64,000 bases of DNA, taken from contig DATNEW010000023.1 of NCBI GenBank assembly GCA_035606695.1, positions 62,001 through 126,000 on the forward strand, in the 5' to 3' direction. The notes under the pieces are model-generated. The model had not been told where the DNA came from. It saw nothing but the letters and a program-made list of their open reading frames with translations, and did no database searches. This document shows positions 8,798 through 17,650 of the stretch, in pieces. Every line of letters starts with the position of its first letter. Position 1 is the first letter of the stretch. The translations under genes were made by a program, and so were the position numbers. This DNA comes from Gemmatimonadaceae bacterium (lineage in GTDB: Bacteria > Gemmatimonadota > Gemmatimonadetes > Gemmatimonadales > Gemmatimonadaceae).

Positions 8798-10330
8798 TCA
8801 CGGCGTCGAGCTCGGCTGTTTCCGCCAGTGCGTCGCTTGCTCGTACGCGTACGCCAAGCGAATCAACCGCGCTTCATCGAAGGCGCGGCCGTAGATCGTC
8901 ATCCCCGCCGGCAGCGTGTTGCTGCGCGACCACCCCATCGGCACCGTGATCGCCGGCATGCCCGTCGTCGGCGAAAAGACCTGACTGTTGTCGCCCGCCG
9001 GCGTGTTCAGATCGCCGATCAACCGCGGGGGATTGCTCCAGGTCGGATAGATCAGCGCATCGAGCTGCAAGCGATCCATCGTCTTCGTCACCGCGTCGCG
9101 CAGCCCGGCGCGAATGCGCGTGCGCGCAAGACACGCCGGCGCCGTCTCGATGTTCGTCGTGTCGTTCACCGCACTGCCAAGCCGGGCTTCGATCGACGGA
9201 TGATATTGGCGCGAGCGAAAGATCTGTTCGACGGTCTTCACCGGCGCCGTTGGATTCTGCGCGAGCCAGGCATCGAACTCGGCGCGGAACGGATTGCATC
9301 CGCCGCGCGGACCGGAACGGCGAATCGAATCCGACTCGGCGATCATGACGGTGTCCAGCACCGTCGCGCCGGCCTTTCGGAGATCCTCGATTGCGCGATT
9401 GAAGATCGCGCGCACTTCGGGATCGACGGTCGGCGCCTCGAAGGCTTGACGCAATACGCCGATGCGCGCGCCCTCGAGCCCGCCCTTCACGAGCGACGCC
9501 GAATAATCGGGCGAGGGATGCACGCGCGCGGAGTCCGTGACGGGATCGTCGGGGTCGTACCCGGCCACGACTTGCAGGACCGCGGCGGCGTCGGACACCG
9601 TGCGGGCCATCGGCCCCGCGATGTCGGCGAAGAGGCTGAGCGGCGCGATGCCCGCGCGGCTCGTGAGCCCCATCGTCGAGCGAATGCCGACGAGTGCCTG
9701 GTGCGAGCTCGGGCCACGAATCGAATTGCCGGTGTCGGTGCCGAGTCCGACTTCGCCGAAGTCGGAGGAGACGGCGGCGGCGGTGCCCCCGGACGAGCCG
9801 GCCGTCACGCGATAGACGTCGTACGGGTTGTGCGTGTATCCCGGCAACACCGAATTCACCGTTTCGTACGGACTGAACGCGAATTCCGCCATGTTAGACT
9901 TTGCTAATATGACCGCACCCGCCTCCTTGATGCGCCGCACCTGGAACGCGTCCTTCGTCGGTGCGTAGCCCTTGAGCGCGATGTTGCCAGCCGCAGTTTG
10001 CAGTCCGATCGTCTGGAAGTTGTCCTTCACGATGAACGGAATGCAGTGGAGCGGACCCGTGAGTTGTCGCGACGCGGCGAAGCGGCGGTCGAGCGAGTCG
10101 GCGGTGGCCAACGCGTCAGGGTTGACGACGGTGATCGCGTTGATCGCCGGTCCAACCTTGTCGTATTTCGCGATGCGGTCGAGATACGACTGCACGAGAG
10201 CGTGGCACGTCAGCGAGCCCGCGCGCATGGCCGCGTGCACGTCGGAAATTGTTGTCTCGTTGACGTTGAACGGGCGTTGCGCCAGGAGCAGCGACGGGGC
10301 GAGGACGCAGAAGACGAATGGCTTGAGCAT
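8798..10330 (-). CDS. Secreted amidase (amidase-signature family)
   Basis: A 510-residue hydrolase of amide bonds. Numbering from the Met at 10330, it has a signal peptide (about 1-18, FCVLAPSLLLAQ) and the Ser-cisSer-Lys triad of the family: Lys102 in IVKDN, cis-Ser180 in AGSSGGTAA and nucleophile Ser203 in DTGNSIRGPS. Length is normal for the family. An upstream Met at 10366 would add 12 residues before the signal peptide, so 10330 is preferred. Homologues include peptide amidases and Glu-tRNA amidotransferase A-like proteins; the export signal argues against the latter. A strong terminator follows. Confidence 0.85.
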   Translation of the reverse strand: MLKPFVFCVLAPSLLLAQRPFNVNETTISDVHAAMRAGSLTCHALVQSYLDRIAKYDKVGPAINAITVVNPDALATADSLDRRFAASRQLTGPLHCIPFIVKDNFQTIGLQTAAGNIALKGYAPTKDAFQVRRIKEAGAVILAKSNMAEFAFSPYETVNSVLPGYTHNPYDVYRVTAGSSGGTAAAVSSDFGEVGLGTDTGNSIRGPSSHQALVGIRSTMGLTSRAGIAPLSLFADIAGPMARTVSDAAAVLQVVAGYDPDDPVTDSARVHPSPDYSASLVKGGLEGARIGVLRQAFEAPTVDPEVRAIFNRAIEDLRKAGATVLDTVMIAESDSIRRSGPRGGCNPFRAEFDAWLAQNPTAPVKTVEQIFRSRQYHPSIEARLGSAVNDTTNIETAPACLARTRIRAGLRDAVTKTMDRLQLDALIYPTWSNPPRLIGDLNTPAGDNSQVFSPTTGMPAITVPMGWSRSNTLPAGMTIYGRAFDEARLIRLAYAYEQATHWRKQPSSTP

Positions 10331-10380
10331 GGCGACAAGATCAAGCACTACGACCACGTCTGACAAGATCTGAAAAGGGC

Positions 10381-11301
10381 TCAGATCGAATCAGACGAGC
10401 CGCCGCCCGAGAAGCCGCCGCCGCCGCCGAAATCTCCGCCTCCCGACGAGCCTGAATCGCTCGAGCCGCCGTCCGAATCTCCGCCACCGCCGCCGCCGCC
10501 GCCCGAGGAGTTCAGCGCCGCATTGAACAGCGCCCACATCGCGGCGCGCTTCAAATTTCGGTCGTCGTCCTCACTCGGCGAATCGCTTCGCGTGAATGTC
10601 ATCGTCTCCGGCTCGGCGGCGCGCCTGCGGCGCGACCGCCGGAGCAAAACCATCAACAACACGCCGAGTCCGGCGACAACGACCACGATGGCGAAGGCGC
10701 TCGGCCCGGCATTCTTGCTCGCTGCCGGCGCGGCGGCAGGTGCAGACGCATGCGTGCGCGACGCGTAGTCCTCGCGCACGAGCGCGGCCGCCGCGTTCCA
10801 ACCCTTGATGTACGCGTCGTCGTAGCGCTTGGCGCGAAGATCGTCGCGCATCGCGAAGATGATCTGATGCGAGCGCGCGTCGGTGATCGTTCCCTCGAGC
10901 CCATTGCCGACTTCGACGCGAATGTTCGATCCCGCGGTGGTCGATTTGTCCGGCACATAGAGCAGCACGAGCCCGCGATTGCGGTCCTCGTCGCCCGGCT
11001 GGCCGGAACTTCCAATGCGCCACGTGCGCCCGATGTAGATGCCCGCTTCCTCGATCGCGCGCCCGCCGAGGGTGGGAAGCGTAACCCAGGCGACGTCGGC
11101 GTGGGTTGCGGCCTGGAGCGCCAGCGCGCTGTCTTGCAGCGCGACGATCGTGGCCGGCGAGAGAATGTGAGCCGCATCGGTCACGAAGCGGTGCGCGGGG
11201 TCGGGCGACGCCGGAACGTACCGCGCGATTGGCGGCGCCGACTGGCCCAGTGCGACGGTCGCGATCCCGGCGAGCAATGTGAGCGTGAGAATGCGTTTCA
11301 C
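10381..11301 (-). CDS. TPM-domain protein with glycine-rich tail (YgcG-like)
   Basis: A 306-residue exported membrane protein starting at GTG. It has a signal peptide (1-19), a TPM domain (about 25-180, with AHILSPATIVALQDSALALQ and the VGNGLEGTITD motif), one membrane segment (201-220) followed by an Arg cluster, and a C-terminal run of Gly, Ser and Asp ending in a Gly/Ser-rich stretch as in YgcG and MlaF-like proteins. TPM domains are found in phosphatases and in photosystem repair proteins; no substrate can be given. It is divergent from the DUF2911 gene across 161 bases in which I see no convincing promoter. Confidence 0.8.
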   Translation of the reverse strand: MKRILTLTLLAGIATVALGQSAPPIARYVPASPDPAHRFVTDAAHILSPATIVALQDSALALQAATHADVAWVTLPTLGGRAIEEAGIYIGRTWRIGSSGQPGDEDRNRGLVLLYVPDKSTTAGSNIRVEVGNGLEGTITDARSHQIIFAMRDDLRAKRYDDAYIKGWNAAAALVREDYASRTHASAPAAAPAASKNAGPSAFAIVVVVAGLGVLLMVLLRRSRRRRAAEPETMTFTRSDSPSEDDDRNLKRAAMWALFNAALNSSGGGGGGGGDSDGGSSDSGSSGGGDFGGGGGFSGGGSSDSI

Positions 11302-11462
11302 GAATCGTGGTCCGTTGCGTCGGTGGAGGAAGCCGTCCGCGAAGAACTACGCGCTGGGCCGTAAAACTGTTTCTGTTCGGTAAGGACGGCGGTCGGGCGC
11401 CTTGCGGTGGCCGGGCCGGGCCGCGCATCGTCCACGGTACCCTCACTCATCGGAGCGTGTTC

Positions 11463-12080
11463 GTGATTCGGGCAACGTGTGCATCCACCGCGATTCTGCT
11501 GGCGATCGGAGCGAGTCAACTCTCGGCGCAGGGGTCAGACACCACGCGGCGCATGGCGGCGAGCAGTTTCGCGACGGTCGAGGTACACGTGAACGAACGT
11601 CCGATCGGACGGCGCTGGTACGCGGAAGACGCGTCGTTGTCCGGACCAGCGCGGATCGCGATCAGCTACGGGCAACCGCATGCGCGCGGGCGCAAGATCG
11701 AAGGCGGATTGATCCCGAACGATACGGTGTGGCGCTTCGGATCGAACTACGCGACGACGCTGCACACGGAAGTCGACCTCACGCTTGGCAGCCTCGCGAT
11801 CCCGCGCGGCGACTACACGCTGTTTCTTCTCCACAGCGGCGGCGCGTGGCAGCTCATCGTCAATAGCGGCACGGCGCAGTGGGGAACGGATCGGAACGCG
11901 TCGAAGGATTTCGGCCGCGTCGCGCTGACGGCGACCGCCATGAACGACAATGAGGAGACACTCACGATTTATCTCGTGCCGGATTCGCCGCAGCCAAGTT
12001 CGGGATATGCCACATTGGGCGGGGTGATGCGCGTGCGATGGGGCACCGTGCAGCTCACGGTGCCCTGGTCCGTTCGCTAA
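11463..12080 (+). CDS. Secreted DUF2911 protein
   Basis: A 205-residue protein of unknown function. GTG 11463 is chosen because GGAG lies 7 bases upstream (11452-11455) and the frame then begins directly with a signal peptide ending near LSAQG. DUF2911 hallmarks follow: SYGQPHARGRKIEGGLIPND, VWRFGSNYATTLHTEVDL, IPRGDYTLFLLHSGG and WQLIVNSGTAQWGT. The longer open frame upstream to 11307 is out of character and is not used. Members are widespread secreted beta proteins in Bacteroidetes and Gemmatimonadota. Confidence 0.85.
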   Translation: MIRATCASTAILLAIGASQLSAQGSDTTRRMAASSFATVEVHVNERPIGRRWYAEDASLSGPARIAISYGQPHARGRKIEGGLIPNDTVWRFGSNYATTLHTEVDLTLGSLAIPRGDYTLFLLHSGGAWQLIVNSGTAQWGTDRNASKDFGRVALTATAMNDNEETLTIYLVPDSPQPSSGYATLGGVMRVRWGTVQLTVPWSVR

Positions 12081-12087
12081 TCCACCA

Positions 12088-13836
12088 CTACTCCCCCGCC
12101 AGCTTCCGCAACGCCTGCTGCGCCTGCACGGTCTCGGGCGAGACGGTGGCCGCGTCGCGCATCTTCTCGACGAGCGCGTTGTCCCGATCGTAGAGATCGT
12201 TGCCGAAGTGCAGCTGCCCGTTCTCCACGAACGCCGTGAAGTACACGATGTACACCGGAATCTTCTTCGGCAGCGTCACCTGATGATTGTCGGCGCCGTG
12301 CATCGCGGCTTCGACCTTGTCCGCCGGCCAGCCCAACACCCACTGCGCCAGCTCATCGGGCTTTTCGACGCGGATGCAGCCATGGCTGAAGGCCCGCACG
12401 TCCTTCTTGAACAGCTCGTGATTCGGCGTGTCGTGGAGATAGATGTTGTAATCGTTCGGGAATAAGAACTTCACGAACCCGAGCGCGTTCTTGGGGCCCG
12501 GGCGCTGGCGTACCGCGCGCTGGCCGTGATCCGTGTACACCTCCATGTCGTTCGCATCGAGGTAGCCCGGATCGGCGGCAACCTTCGGAAAGATTTCCTT
12601 CGCGGCGATCGACGGCGTCACGTTCCAATACGGACGGAACACGACGTACTCCATCGAGTCGGCAAAGACCGGCGTCGCCTTGTCCTCATACTCCTGGCCG
12701 ACGATCACCTTCATGTCGAGCGTTTTCTGCCCACTGTCATACGCGTGCAGATAGAACTGCGGCACGTTCACGAGGATGTATCGCTGGCCCAGGTCGCGCG
12801 GCATCCAGCGATAGCGCTCGAGATTGGCCGCGATCTCCGCCAGACGATCCGCCGCCGGCATGTTGAGCGCATCCAGCGTTTCCTTGCCGAGCATGCTGTC
12901 CACGCCGATCGAGTGCGACGCCTGAAACTGTGCAACGGCACCGGCCAGCGTGCGATCGAACACGGCACCGCCTGCGCGCGCCACTTTTCGCGGCGCAGCA
13001 GCCGAGTCGGTGCTCGCCGGTTGCACCGTCGAATCGCTGAGATAGCCCTCCGCCGCGAGACGATTGCGCAGCGCCGAAATTCGAGCCGGCGAATCCGCAT
13101 CGCCGCGCTTGAGCGCGCGTCCATCCGGAATCGGTTGCCACCCGCCCTTGTTCACGAGATCGCGATAGCGCCCGAGCTGAAGACGCAGTGAATCGTATGC
13201 CGGATCCTGCGGCCGCATGCGAGCGAGTCCAGCCGCGAGATCGTCTTCACGCAGGCTGAGCGTGAGCGCGCTGTCGACCTTCTCATCCTGATTGTTGATG
13301 TGCCAGGCCTGATTCAATCCCTGCGGCGAGATTTGGCCTGTCATCATGTTCTCGCCATAGGCGACGAACGCCGACGTGAGCAGCACATCGGCATCCGCGA
13401 GCTGATCCGCCGTCGCCTTGTCGCCGAGCGTCGAGAGTGAACGATTCAGATCGGCGAGCGGAAACGCCTCGAGCCGCAGCGCATCACTGTCCGCGTCGGC
13501 AATGCGATTGAGCAGCGCGCTCACCCGTGGTTGGTGCACGCCTTTTCCGTCGAGCCACAACAGGCTCTGACCGAACGTGGCGTACAGCTTCTTCACGTGA
13601 TTCCACTGGTCGGCGGTGACCGGCGGATTTGGCTTCATCGTCAAGCGCTTCTGAATGGCCGCCTGCACCTCGGCCGCGGGCACGCCCATGTAGGCGTCCT
13701 GTTTGGCCGGCGTCCAGTTGCGGCTGACCTCGCCGCCGGCCGACCCGGTTTTCTTGCACGCGGCGAACGCGGATACCGCCGCGATCGCGATCGCCCCGCC
13801 GAACAGCCGCACTCTGTGTACAGTCAATGTCGTCAT
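12088..13836 (-). CDS. YcbB-like L,D-transpeptidase lipoprotein
   Basis: A 582-residue peptidoglycan cross-linking enzyme. From the Met at 13836 (AGAGGG lies just upstream), a lipoprotein signal ends at Cys27 (SAFAACKK). The chain contains the YcbB-type scaffold, a peptidoglycan-binding segment (AQFQASHSIGVDSMLGKETLDAL), the conserved NLERYRWMP motif and a C-terminal YkuD catalytic domain with SHGCIRVE, Cys487 being the nucleophile. This type forms 3-3 cross-links and can confer beta-lactam tolerance. A second, smaller L,D-transpeptidase lies at 41 kb. It converges with the DUF2911 gene with only 7 bases between stops. Confidence 0.87.
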   Translation of the reverse strand: MTTLTVHRVRLFGGAIAIAAVSAFAACKKTGSAGGEVSRNWTPAKQDAYMGVPAAEVQAAIQKRLTMKPNPPVTADQWNHVKKLYATFGQSLLWLDGKGVHQPRVSALLNRIADADSDALRLEAFPLADLNRSLSTLGDKATADQLADADVLLTSAFVAYGENMMTGQISPQGLNQAWHINNQDEKVDSALTLSLREDDLAAGLARMRPQDPAYDSLRLQLGRYRDLVNKGGWQPIPDGRALKRGDADSPARISALRNRLAAEGYLSDSTVQPASTDSAAAPRKVARAGGAVFDRTLAGAVAQFQASHSIGVDSMLGKETLDALNMPAADRLAEIAANLERYRWMPRDLGQRYILVNVPQFYLHAYDSGQKTLDMKVIVGQEYEDKATPVFADSMEYVVFRPYWNVTPSIAAKEIFPKVAADPGYLDANDMEVYTDHGQRAVRQRPGPKNALGFVKFLFPNDYNIYLHDTPNHELFKKDVRAFSHGCIRVEKPDELAQWVLGWPADKVEAAMHGADNHQVTLPKKIPVYIVYFTAFVENGQLHFGNDLYDRDNALVEKMRDAATVSPETVQAQQALRKLAGE

Positions 13837-13910
13837 ATCCCTCTGGTTGGCCCCCGGATTCCCAAAAGGCGAAATACGGGCCAAGCGGTCGGGACTGCCG
13901 CAATGAGCAC

Positions 13911-14768
13911 ATGGTGCCCCAAATTGCGCGCGTGACGCTTCTCATCATGACCATGCTGGTCGCCGTCGGCTCTTTCGCCGCCGGCCTCCTCGGCTCGCTG
14001 ACGGGCATCGGCGGCGGCATCATCATCGTGCCGATGCTCACTCTGATCTTCCACGTCGACCTCCGCTACGCGATCGGCGCGTCGCTCGTGTCGATCATCG
14101 CCACCTCGTCGGGCGCCGCGGCGGCCTACGTGCGTGAGGGCTATACCAACGTACGCGTCGGCGTACTGCTCGAGGTCGCCACGACGGTTGGCGCCCTCGT
14201 AGGAGCCGCGCTGGCGGGCATTACGCCGACGAACGTGCTCGCCATCCTGATGGGCGTAGTACTGCTGTTCACCGCCGTGCGGTCGATGAAGCCCAAACAG
14301 GATCACGCGCCGCTCGACAAGCCCGACAAATGGTCGACGCGCTTCCGCCTCGACTCGACGTATCCGACCGCCGCGGGCAAGCAGGCCTACGCCGTGACCA
14401 ACGTGCCCGGCGGATTCTCGTTGATGTTTCTCGCCGGCGTCCTCTCGGCGTTGCTCGGCATCGGATCCGGAATCATCAAGGTGCTGGCGATGGACCAGAT
14501 GATGCGCCTGCCATTCAAGGTCTCGACGACGACGAGCAACTTCATGATCGGCGTCACGGCCGCGGCGAGCGCCGGCGTGTATCTGCATCGCGGTCAAATC
14601 GACCCCGCCGTCGTCTTCCCGGTCACGCTCGGCGTGCTCGGCGGCGCGCTGCTTGGCGCGCGCATTCTCACGAAGGCACCGGTGAAGCCGCTGCGATTCC
14701 TCTTCACCGCGGTGGTGGTCGTGATGGCGGCCCAGATGCTCTACAAAGGCGTGACGGGGACCGTATGA
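13911..14768 (+). CDS. TauE/SafE-family anion exporter
   Basis: A 285-residue membrane protein with about eight hydrophobic segments. The TauE/SafE signature GLLGSLTGIGGGIIIVPML occurs in the first half and is repeated as VLSALLGIGSGIIKVLAMD in the second, showing the internal duplication of the family, whose members export sulfite, sulfoacetate or other organosulfur anions. I prefer ATG 13911; an upstream Met at 13827 would overlap the divergent transpeptidase gene. It begins a five-gene operon with ATGA stop-start overlaps, which with the sulfite-oxidase-like gene points to sulfite handling. Confidence 0.85.
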   Translation: MVPQIARVTLLIMTMLVAVGSFAAGLLGSLTGIGGGIIIVPMLTLIFHVDLRYAIGASLVSIIATSSGAAAAYVREGYTNVRVGVLLEVATTVGALVGAALAGITPTNVLAILMGVVLLFTAVRSMKPKQDHAPLDKPDKWSTRFRLDSTYPTAAGKQAYAVTNVPGGFSLMFLAGVLSALLGIGSGIIKVLAMDQMMRLPFKVSTTTSNFMIGVTAAASAGVYLHRGQIDPAVVFPVTLGVLGGALLGARILTKAPVKPLRFLFTAVVVVMAAQMLYKGVTGTV

Positions 14769-15178
14769 GCGAATTCTCACAAACGGTTGCCGAACCGCCG
14801 CACGCGGGCCCGAGCGATCACGCGATCGAGCAGTTCGTCGGGCGGCTCCTCCAGATCGGCGTGCTCCTCTCGGCGATCATCATCGCCGCCGGCGGCATCA
14901 TGCTGCTGATGCACCACGGCAGCGAAGTGCCGGTCTACACTCCGTTTCGCGGCGAGCCGCCCGCGCTCGCGACGTTGCACGGCATTCTGCGCGGCGCGTT
15001 TTCCCTCGATGCGCGCGCGACGATTCAGTTCGGCCTGCTTCTGCTGATCGCCACGCCCGTGATGCGCGTCGGATTCACCCTCGTCGCGTTCGCGCTCCAG
15101 CGCGATCGCAAATATGTCTTGATCACGGCGATCGTATTGACATTGCTGCTGTACGGACTGCTATTTGGCCGAGCATGA
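14765..15178 (+). CDS. DUF1634 membrane protein, TauE partner
   Basis: A 137-residue protein with three hydrophobic segments (about 27-50, 85-103, 113-132). DUF1634 proteins are usually encoded directly after a TauE-type exporter, as here, and are thought to be accessory subunits; their function is unproven. Its ATG overlaps the tauE-like stop as ATGA, which implies translational coupling. The segment GILRGAFSLDARATIQFGLLLLIATPV is typical of the family. Confidence 0.82.
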   Translation: MSEFSQTVAEPPHAGPSDHAIEQFVGRLLQIGVLLSAIIIAAGGIMLLMHHGSEVPVYTPFRGEPPALATLHGILRGAFSLDARATIQFGLLLLIATPVMRVGFTLVAFALQRDRKYVLITAIVLTLLLYGLLFGRA

Positions 15179-15942
15179 GTGCTTCCACGTCCGCATCATC
15201 GACGACTGCTCCGTTGCCGCCGGCCTCGACCTCCGCGGCGCATCACACGCGGCATCACATCGTGGTGCGCGTGACGCACTGGGTGAACGCGATCGCGCTC
15301 ACGATCATGGTGGCCACCGGGCTTCGCATCTTCAACGCGTACCCCACGTTCGCGCGCCGCGGTGAGACGTTCTGCTGCTGGCCGTTCGGTCGGAAGGACA
15401 TCCCCGCGCCGCTGACGTTCGGCGGGTGGCTGGCGGGCGCGCGCAACTGGCACTTCGCCATGATGTGGGTGCTCGCGGTGAACGGGCTCGTGTATCTGGG
15501 ATTCATCTATCTCCACGGCGAGTGGCGCGATCTCGTTCCGCGTCGCGGTGTCATGCGTGACTCGTGGGAGATGGTTCGCTTTTACGTCGGCCGTCGTCGC
15601 GATCATCCCATTCAGGGAAAGCACAACGCGCTGCAGCGCATGGCGTATTTCGCGATGCCGATCGTGGGCATCATGGCTGTGATCACCGGCATCGCGATCT
15701 GGAAGCCGGTGCAGCTTGCGCCACTGACGAATCTCCTGGGTGGATACGTCTGGGCGCGCTACTGGCATTTCTGGGCGATGCTTCTGCTCGTGGCGCTGTC
15801 GGCGATGCACATCTTCATGGTGTTCGCGGTCGACCCGTATTCGATTCGATCGATCACGACCGGCGGCTATCGCGAGGATCTCTCGCCCGAGGCCAGAAAC
15901 GCGCGGCCGTTCTGGCATCTGCTTCCGCGGCGGCGAACATGA
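15175..15942 (+). CDS. Cytochrome b561-like membrane subunit
   Basis: A 255-residue protein with four transmembrane helices. His residues in VRVTHWVNAIAL, in ARNWHFAMMW, and in the helix YWHFWAMLLLVALSAMHIF are placed as the heme b ligands of the cytochrome b561/Ni-Fe-hydrogenase b-type family. It overlaps both neighbours by ATGA. It would exchange electrons between the quinone pool and the following periplasmic molybdoenzyme, comparable in role to MsrQ or to thiosulfate reductase cytochrome b; the direction is not evident. Confidence 0.8.
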   Translation: MSASTSASSTTAPLPPASTSAAHHTRHHIVVRVTHWVNAIALTIMVATGLRIFNAYPTFARRGETFCCWPFGRKDIPAPLTFGGWLAGARNWHFAMMWVLAVNGLVYLGFIYLHGEWRDLVPRRGVMRDSWEMVRFYVGRRRDHPIQGKHNALQRMAYFAMPIVGIMAVITGIAIWKPVQLAPLTNLLGGYVWARYWHFWAMLLLVALSAMHIFMVFAVDPYSIRSITTGGYREDLSPEARNARPFWHLLPRRRT

Positions 15943-16685
15943 CGAAGCGACCAACACATCCGGCCGAGCAGGTTGGACTCGATCGTCGGCGGTTTTTCGA
16001 AGTCGCCGCCGGCGCACTCGGCGCCACGTTGCTGGCCGCCTGCGACTCGATGGGTCCGCGCTCGGCGAAGGGTGTTCTCAAATTCGCGGAAGCAAAGAAC
16101 GAAACACTCGAGCGCGCGCTGTTCAGTCACCGCTCCATGGACGTGCCGCGCGCCGGCGCGTTGCCCGCGGGCCAGCACTTCCCGTCGTACTTCGTGTCGG
16201 ACAGCGTGCCGGTGTGGGACGAGGCCGTCCGCGGCGCCTGGCGGCTGGAAGTCGGCGGGATGGTGAACAATCCGCTGCGATTGTCGCTCGCCGATCTCGC
16301 GGCGATGCCGCGCATTGGCTACAAGCTCGATCACTACTGCGTCGAAGGGTGGACGGCGGTCGCGACGCGCACCGGCGTGCGCCTGTCGGACATCGCGACG
16401 CTGGCCGGCGTGCAGCCCGGCGCGCACTACGTGGACTTCGCGTCGTTCGACAGCAACTACCACGAGAGCTGGGACATCGAGAGCGCCACGCATCCGCAGA
16501 CGCTCGTGGTGTACGCGCAGGACGGCCACTATCTGAACGCCGCGTGGGGCGCGCCGGCGCGCATCTATTCGCCGGTGAAATTAGGATATAAGAATACTAA
16601 ATATCTAACGAAGATCACCTTCCTGCCGGCCCGCAACGGCGGCTACTGGAGCGATCGCGGCTATGAGTGGTACGGCGGCGTCTGA
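15939..16685 (+). CDS. Tat-exported sulfite-oxidase-family molybdopterin enzyme
   Basis: A 248-residue enzyme with a twin-arginine leader (DRRRFFEVAAGALGATLLAAC) and a lipobox-like Cys. The mature domain is an oxidoreductase molybdopterin fold: Cys134 in HYCVEGWTAVATRTG is the expected molybdenum ligand, followed by the ESWDIE and GAPARIYSPVKLGYK motifs. The C-terminal dimerisation domain of sulfite oxidases is absent and there is no heme c motif, so the domain plan resembles MsrP/YedY. Possible roles are sulfite oxidation or repair of oxidised methionine; the TauE-type exporter next door favours a sulfur oxyanion. It overlaps the cytochrome b gene by ATGA. Confidence 0.85.
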   Translation: MTKRPTHPAEQVGLDRRRFFEVAAGALGATLLAACDSMGPRSAKGVLKFAEAKNETLERALFSHRSMDVPRAGALPAGQHFPSYFVSDSVPVWDEAVRGAWRLEVGGMVNNPLRLSLADLAAMPRIGYKLDHYCVEGWTAVATRTGVRLSDIATLAGVQPGAHYVDFASFDSNYHESWDIESATHPQTLVVYAQDGHYLNAAWGAPARIYSPVKLGYKNTKYLTKITFLPARNGGYWSDRGYEWYGGV

Positions 16686-17523
16686 GGCGATCCGCCTCGA
16701 GCGGTTGGTGCCGGCCTGGCGGCCGCTCGATCTGCCGGTCGCACCGCAGCTGACCGACGCGCGGCTCCAACTGCATCACGCCGCGCAGCTCGTCGCGGGC
16801 TTCGGCGCGTCCTACGTCGCGCCGCGCGCCGACGACGGCCACACGAACATGGAATGGCTGGGGCTCTCGAACGCGCTCGCGTCGAACCCCGCGGACGATG
16901 CGTCGCTCCGCCTCGCCATCCGTCCACGCAACCTCACGGTGCTCGCGCTGTCGGGCGACGACGAGCTGGCGTGCTTCACGCTCGAGACGCGTACGGTGGA
17001 CGAGGCCATCGGGTGGGTGCGGCGCACGGTCGCGCAGCACGGCTTGAACGGCGACGCCTTCGCGCTGCCGGCGCATTACACCATCCCGGCGCATTCCGTT
17101 GGCGAGGGGCGGCCGTTCGATGGAAGCCGCCGCGTCGAGTTCGAGCAGCTCGACCACTGGTTCACGAACGCCGCGCTCGTGCTCGGCCACGTCGCCGCGA
17201 CGACGCCGAATGCGTCGCCGGTTCGGTGCTGGCCGCATCATTTCGACATCGCGACGCTCATTGCGGTGGATGCGACTCGCACGATCGGCGTCGGTCTCGA
17301 GCCCGGCGATCAGTACTATAATGAACCGTACTGGTACGTGAACATGCATCCCGCGCCAGACCTCGATGTGGAGCGGCCGTCCCTCGACGGCGCGGGACGC
17401 TGGCATACGCGCGAGTGGATTGGTGCGGTGCTTCCGGCGTCGAACATCGATCCCGCGAGCGCCGAGGCGCAGAGCGAGCGGTTCGTCGCGTCGGCGATGC
17501 AAGCCGCCTTTCGCATTCTCTAA
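16663..17523 (+). CDS. Conserved protein of unknown function, last gene of the sulfite-type operon
   Basis: A 286-residue, probably cytosolic protein with no signal peptide or membrane segment. It is rich in Trp and His, with RCWPHHFDIATLIAVD and GLEPGDQYYNEPYWYVNMHP as the most striking motifs; these read like a metal- or ligand-binding cupin-like core, but I cannot assign a family. Its ATG lies 23 bases inside the molybdoenzyme gene, so the two are likely translated together. A repeat-based hairpin follows. Confidence 0.7.
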   Translation: MSGTAASEAIRLERLVPAWRPLDLPVAPQLTDARLQLHHAAQLVAGFGASYVAPRADDGHTNMEWLGLSNALASNPADDASLRLAIRPRNLTVLALSGDDELACFTLETRTVDEAIGWVRRTVAQHGLNGDAFALPAHYTIPAHSVGEGRPFDGSRRVEFEQLDHWFTNAALVLGHVAATTPNASPVRCWPHHFDIATLIAVDATRTIGVGLEPGDQYYNEPYWYVNMHPAPDLDVERPSLDGAGRWHTREWIGAVLPASNIDPASAEAQSERFVASAMQAAFRIL

Positions 17524-17539
17524 ACATTCGTAGGCGCAT

Positions 17540-17648
17540 GGGCGTATGGGCGTATGGGCGAAACAACGAGGGCGACGGAGTGTCCGTCGCCCTTGCTTTC
17601 CATACGCCCATACGCCCATACGCCCATACGCCCATACGCCCATACGCC
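17540..17648. repeat. Opposed arrays of an 8-bp repeat (GGGCGTAT / CATACGCC) around a terminator hairpin
   Basis: Two full GGGCGTAT units and a partial third run at 17540-17560. Six perfect CATACGCC units run at 17601-17648, in inverted orientation. They can pair across the central hairpin at 17569-17593, making one long stem between two convergent genes. Unit number differs between the arms, which suggests slippage. Related GGGCGNNN arrays occur at 45977-46022 and near 8716-8751. Confidence 0.8.
17569..17593. terminator. Hairpin between convergent genes
   Basis: AGGGCGACGGA (17569-17579) and TCCGTCGCCCT (17583-17593) form an 11-bp perfect stem with a 3-base loop. It sits between the stop at 17523 and the convergent stop at 17651 and could end transcription both ways. 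T-runs are weak. Confidence 0.55.
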
Positions 17649-17650
17649 CG

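Noticed and set aside
10367..10387. GATCTGA/TCAGATC hairpin as terminator
   Set aside because: Only a 7-bp stem, overlaps the TPM stop codon, and no T-run follows.
17601..17648. CRISPR-like array
   Set aside because: Units are 8 bases without spacers, facing an inverted copy; no cas genes are present.
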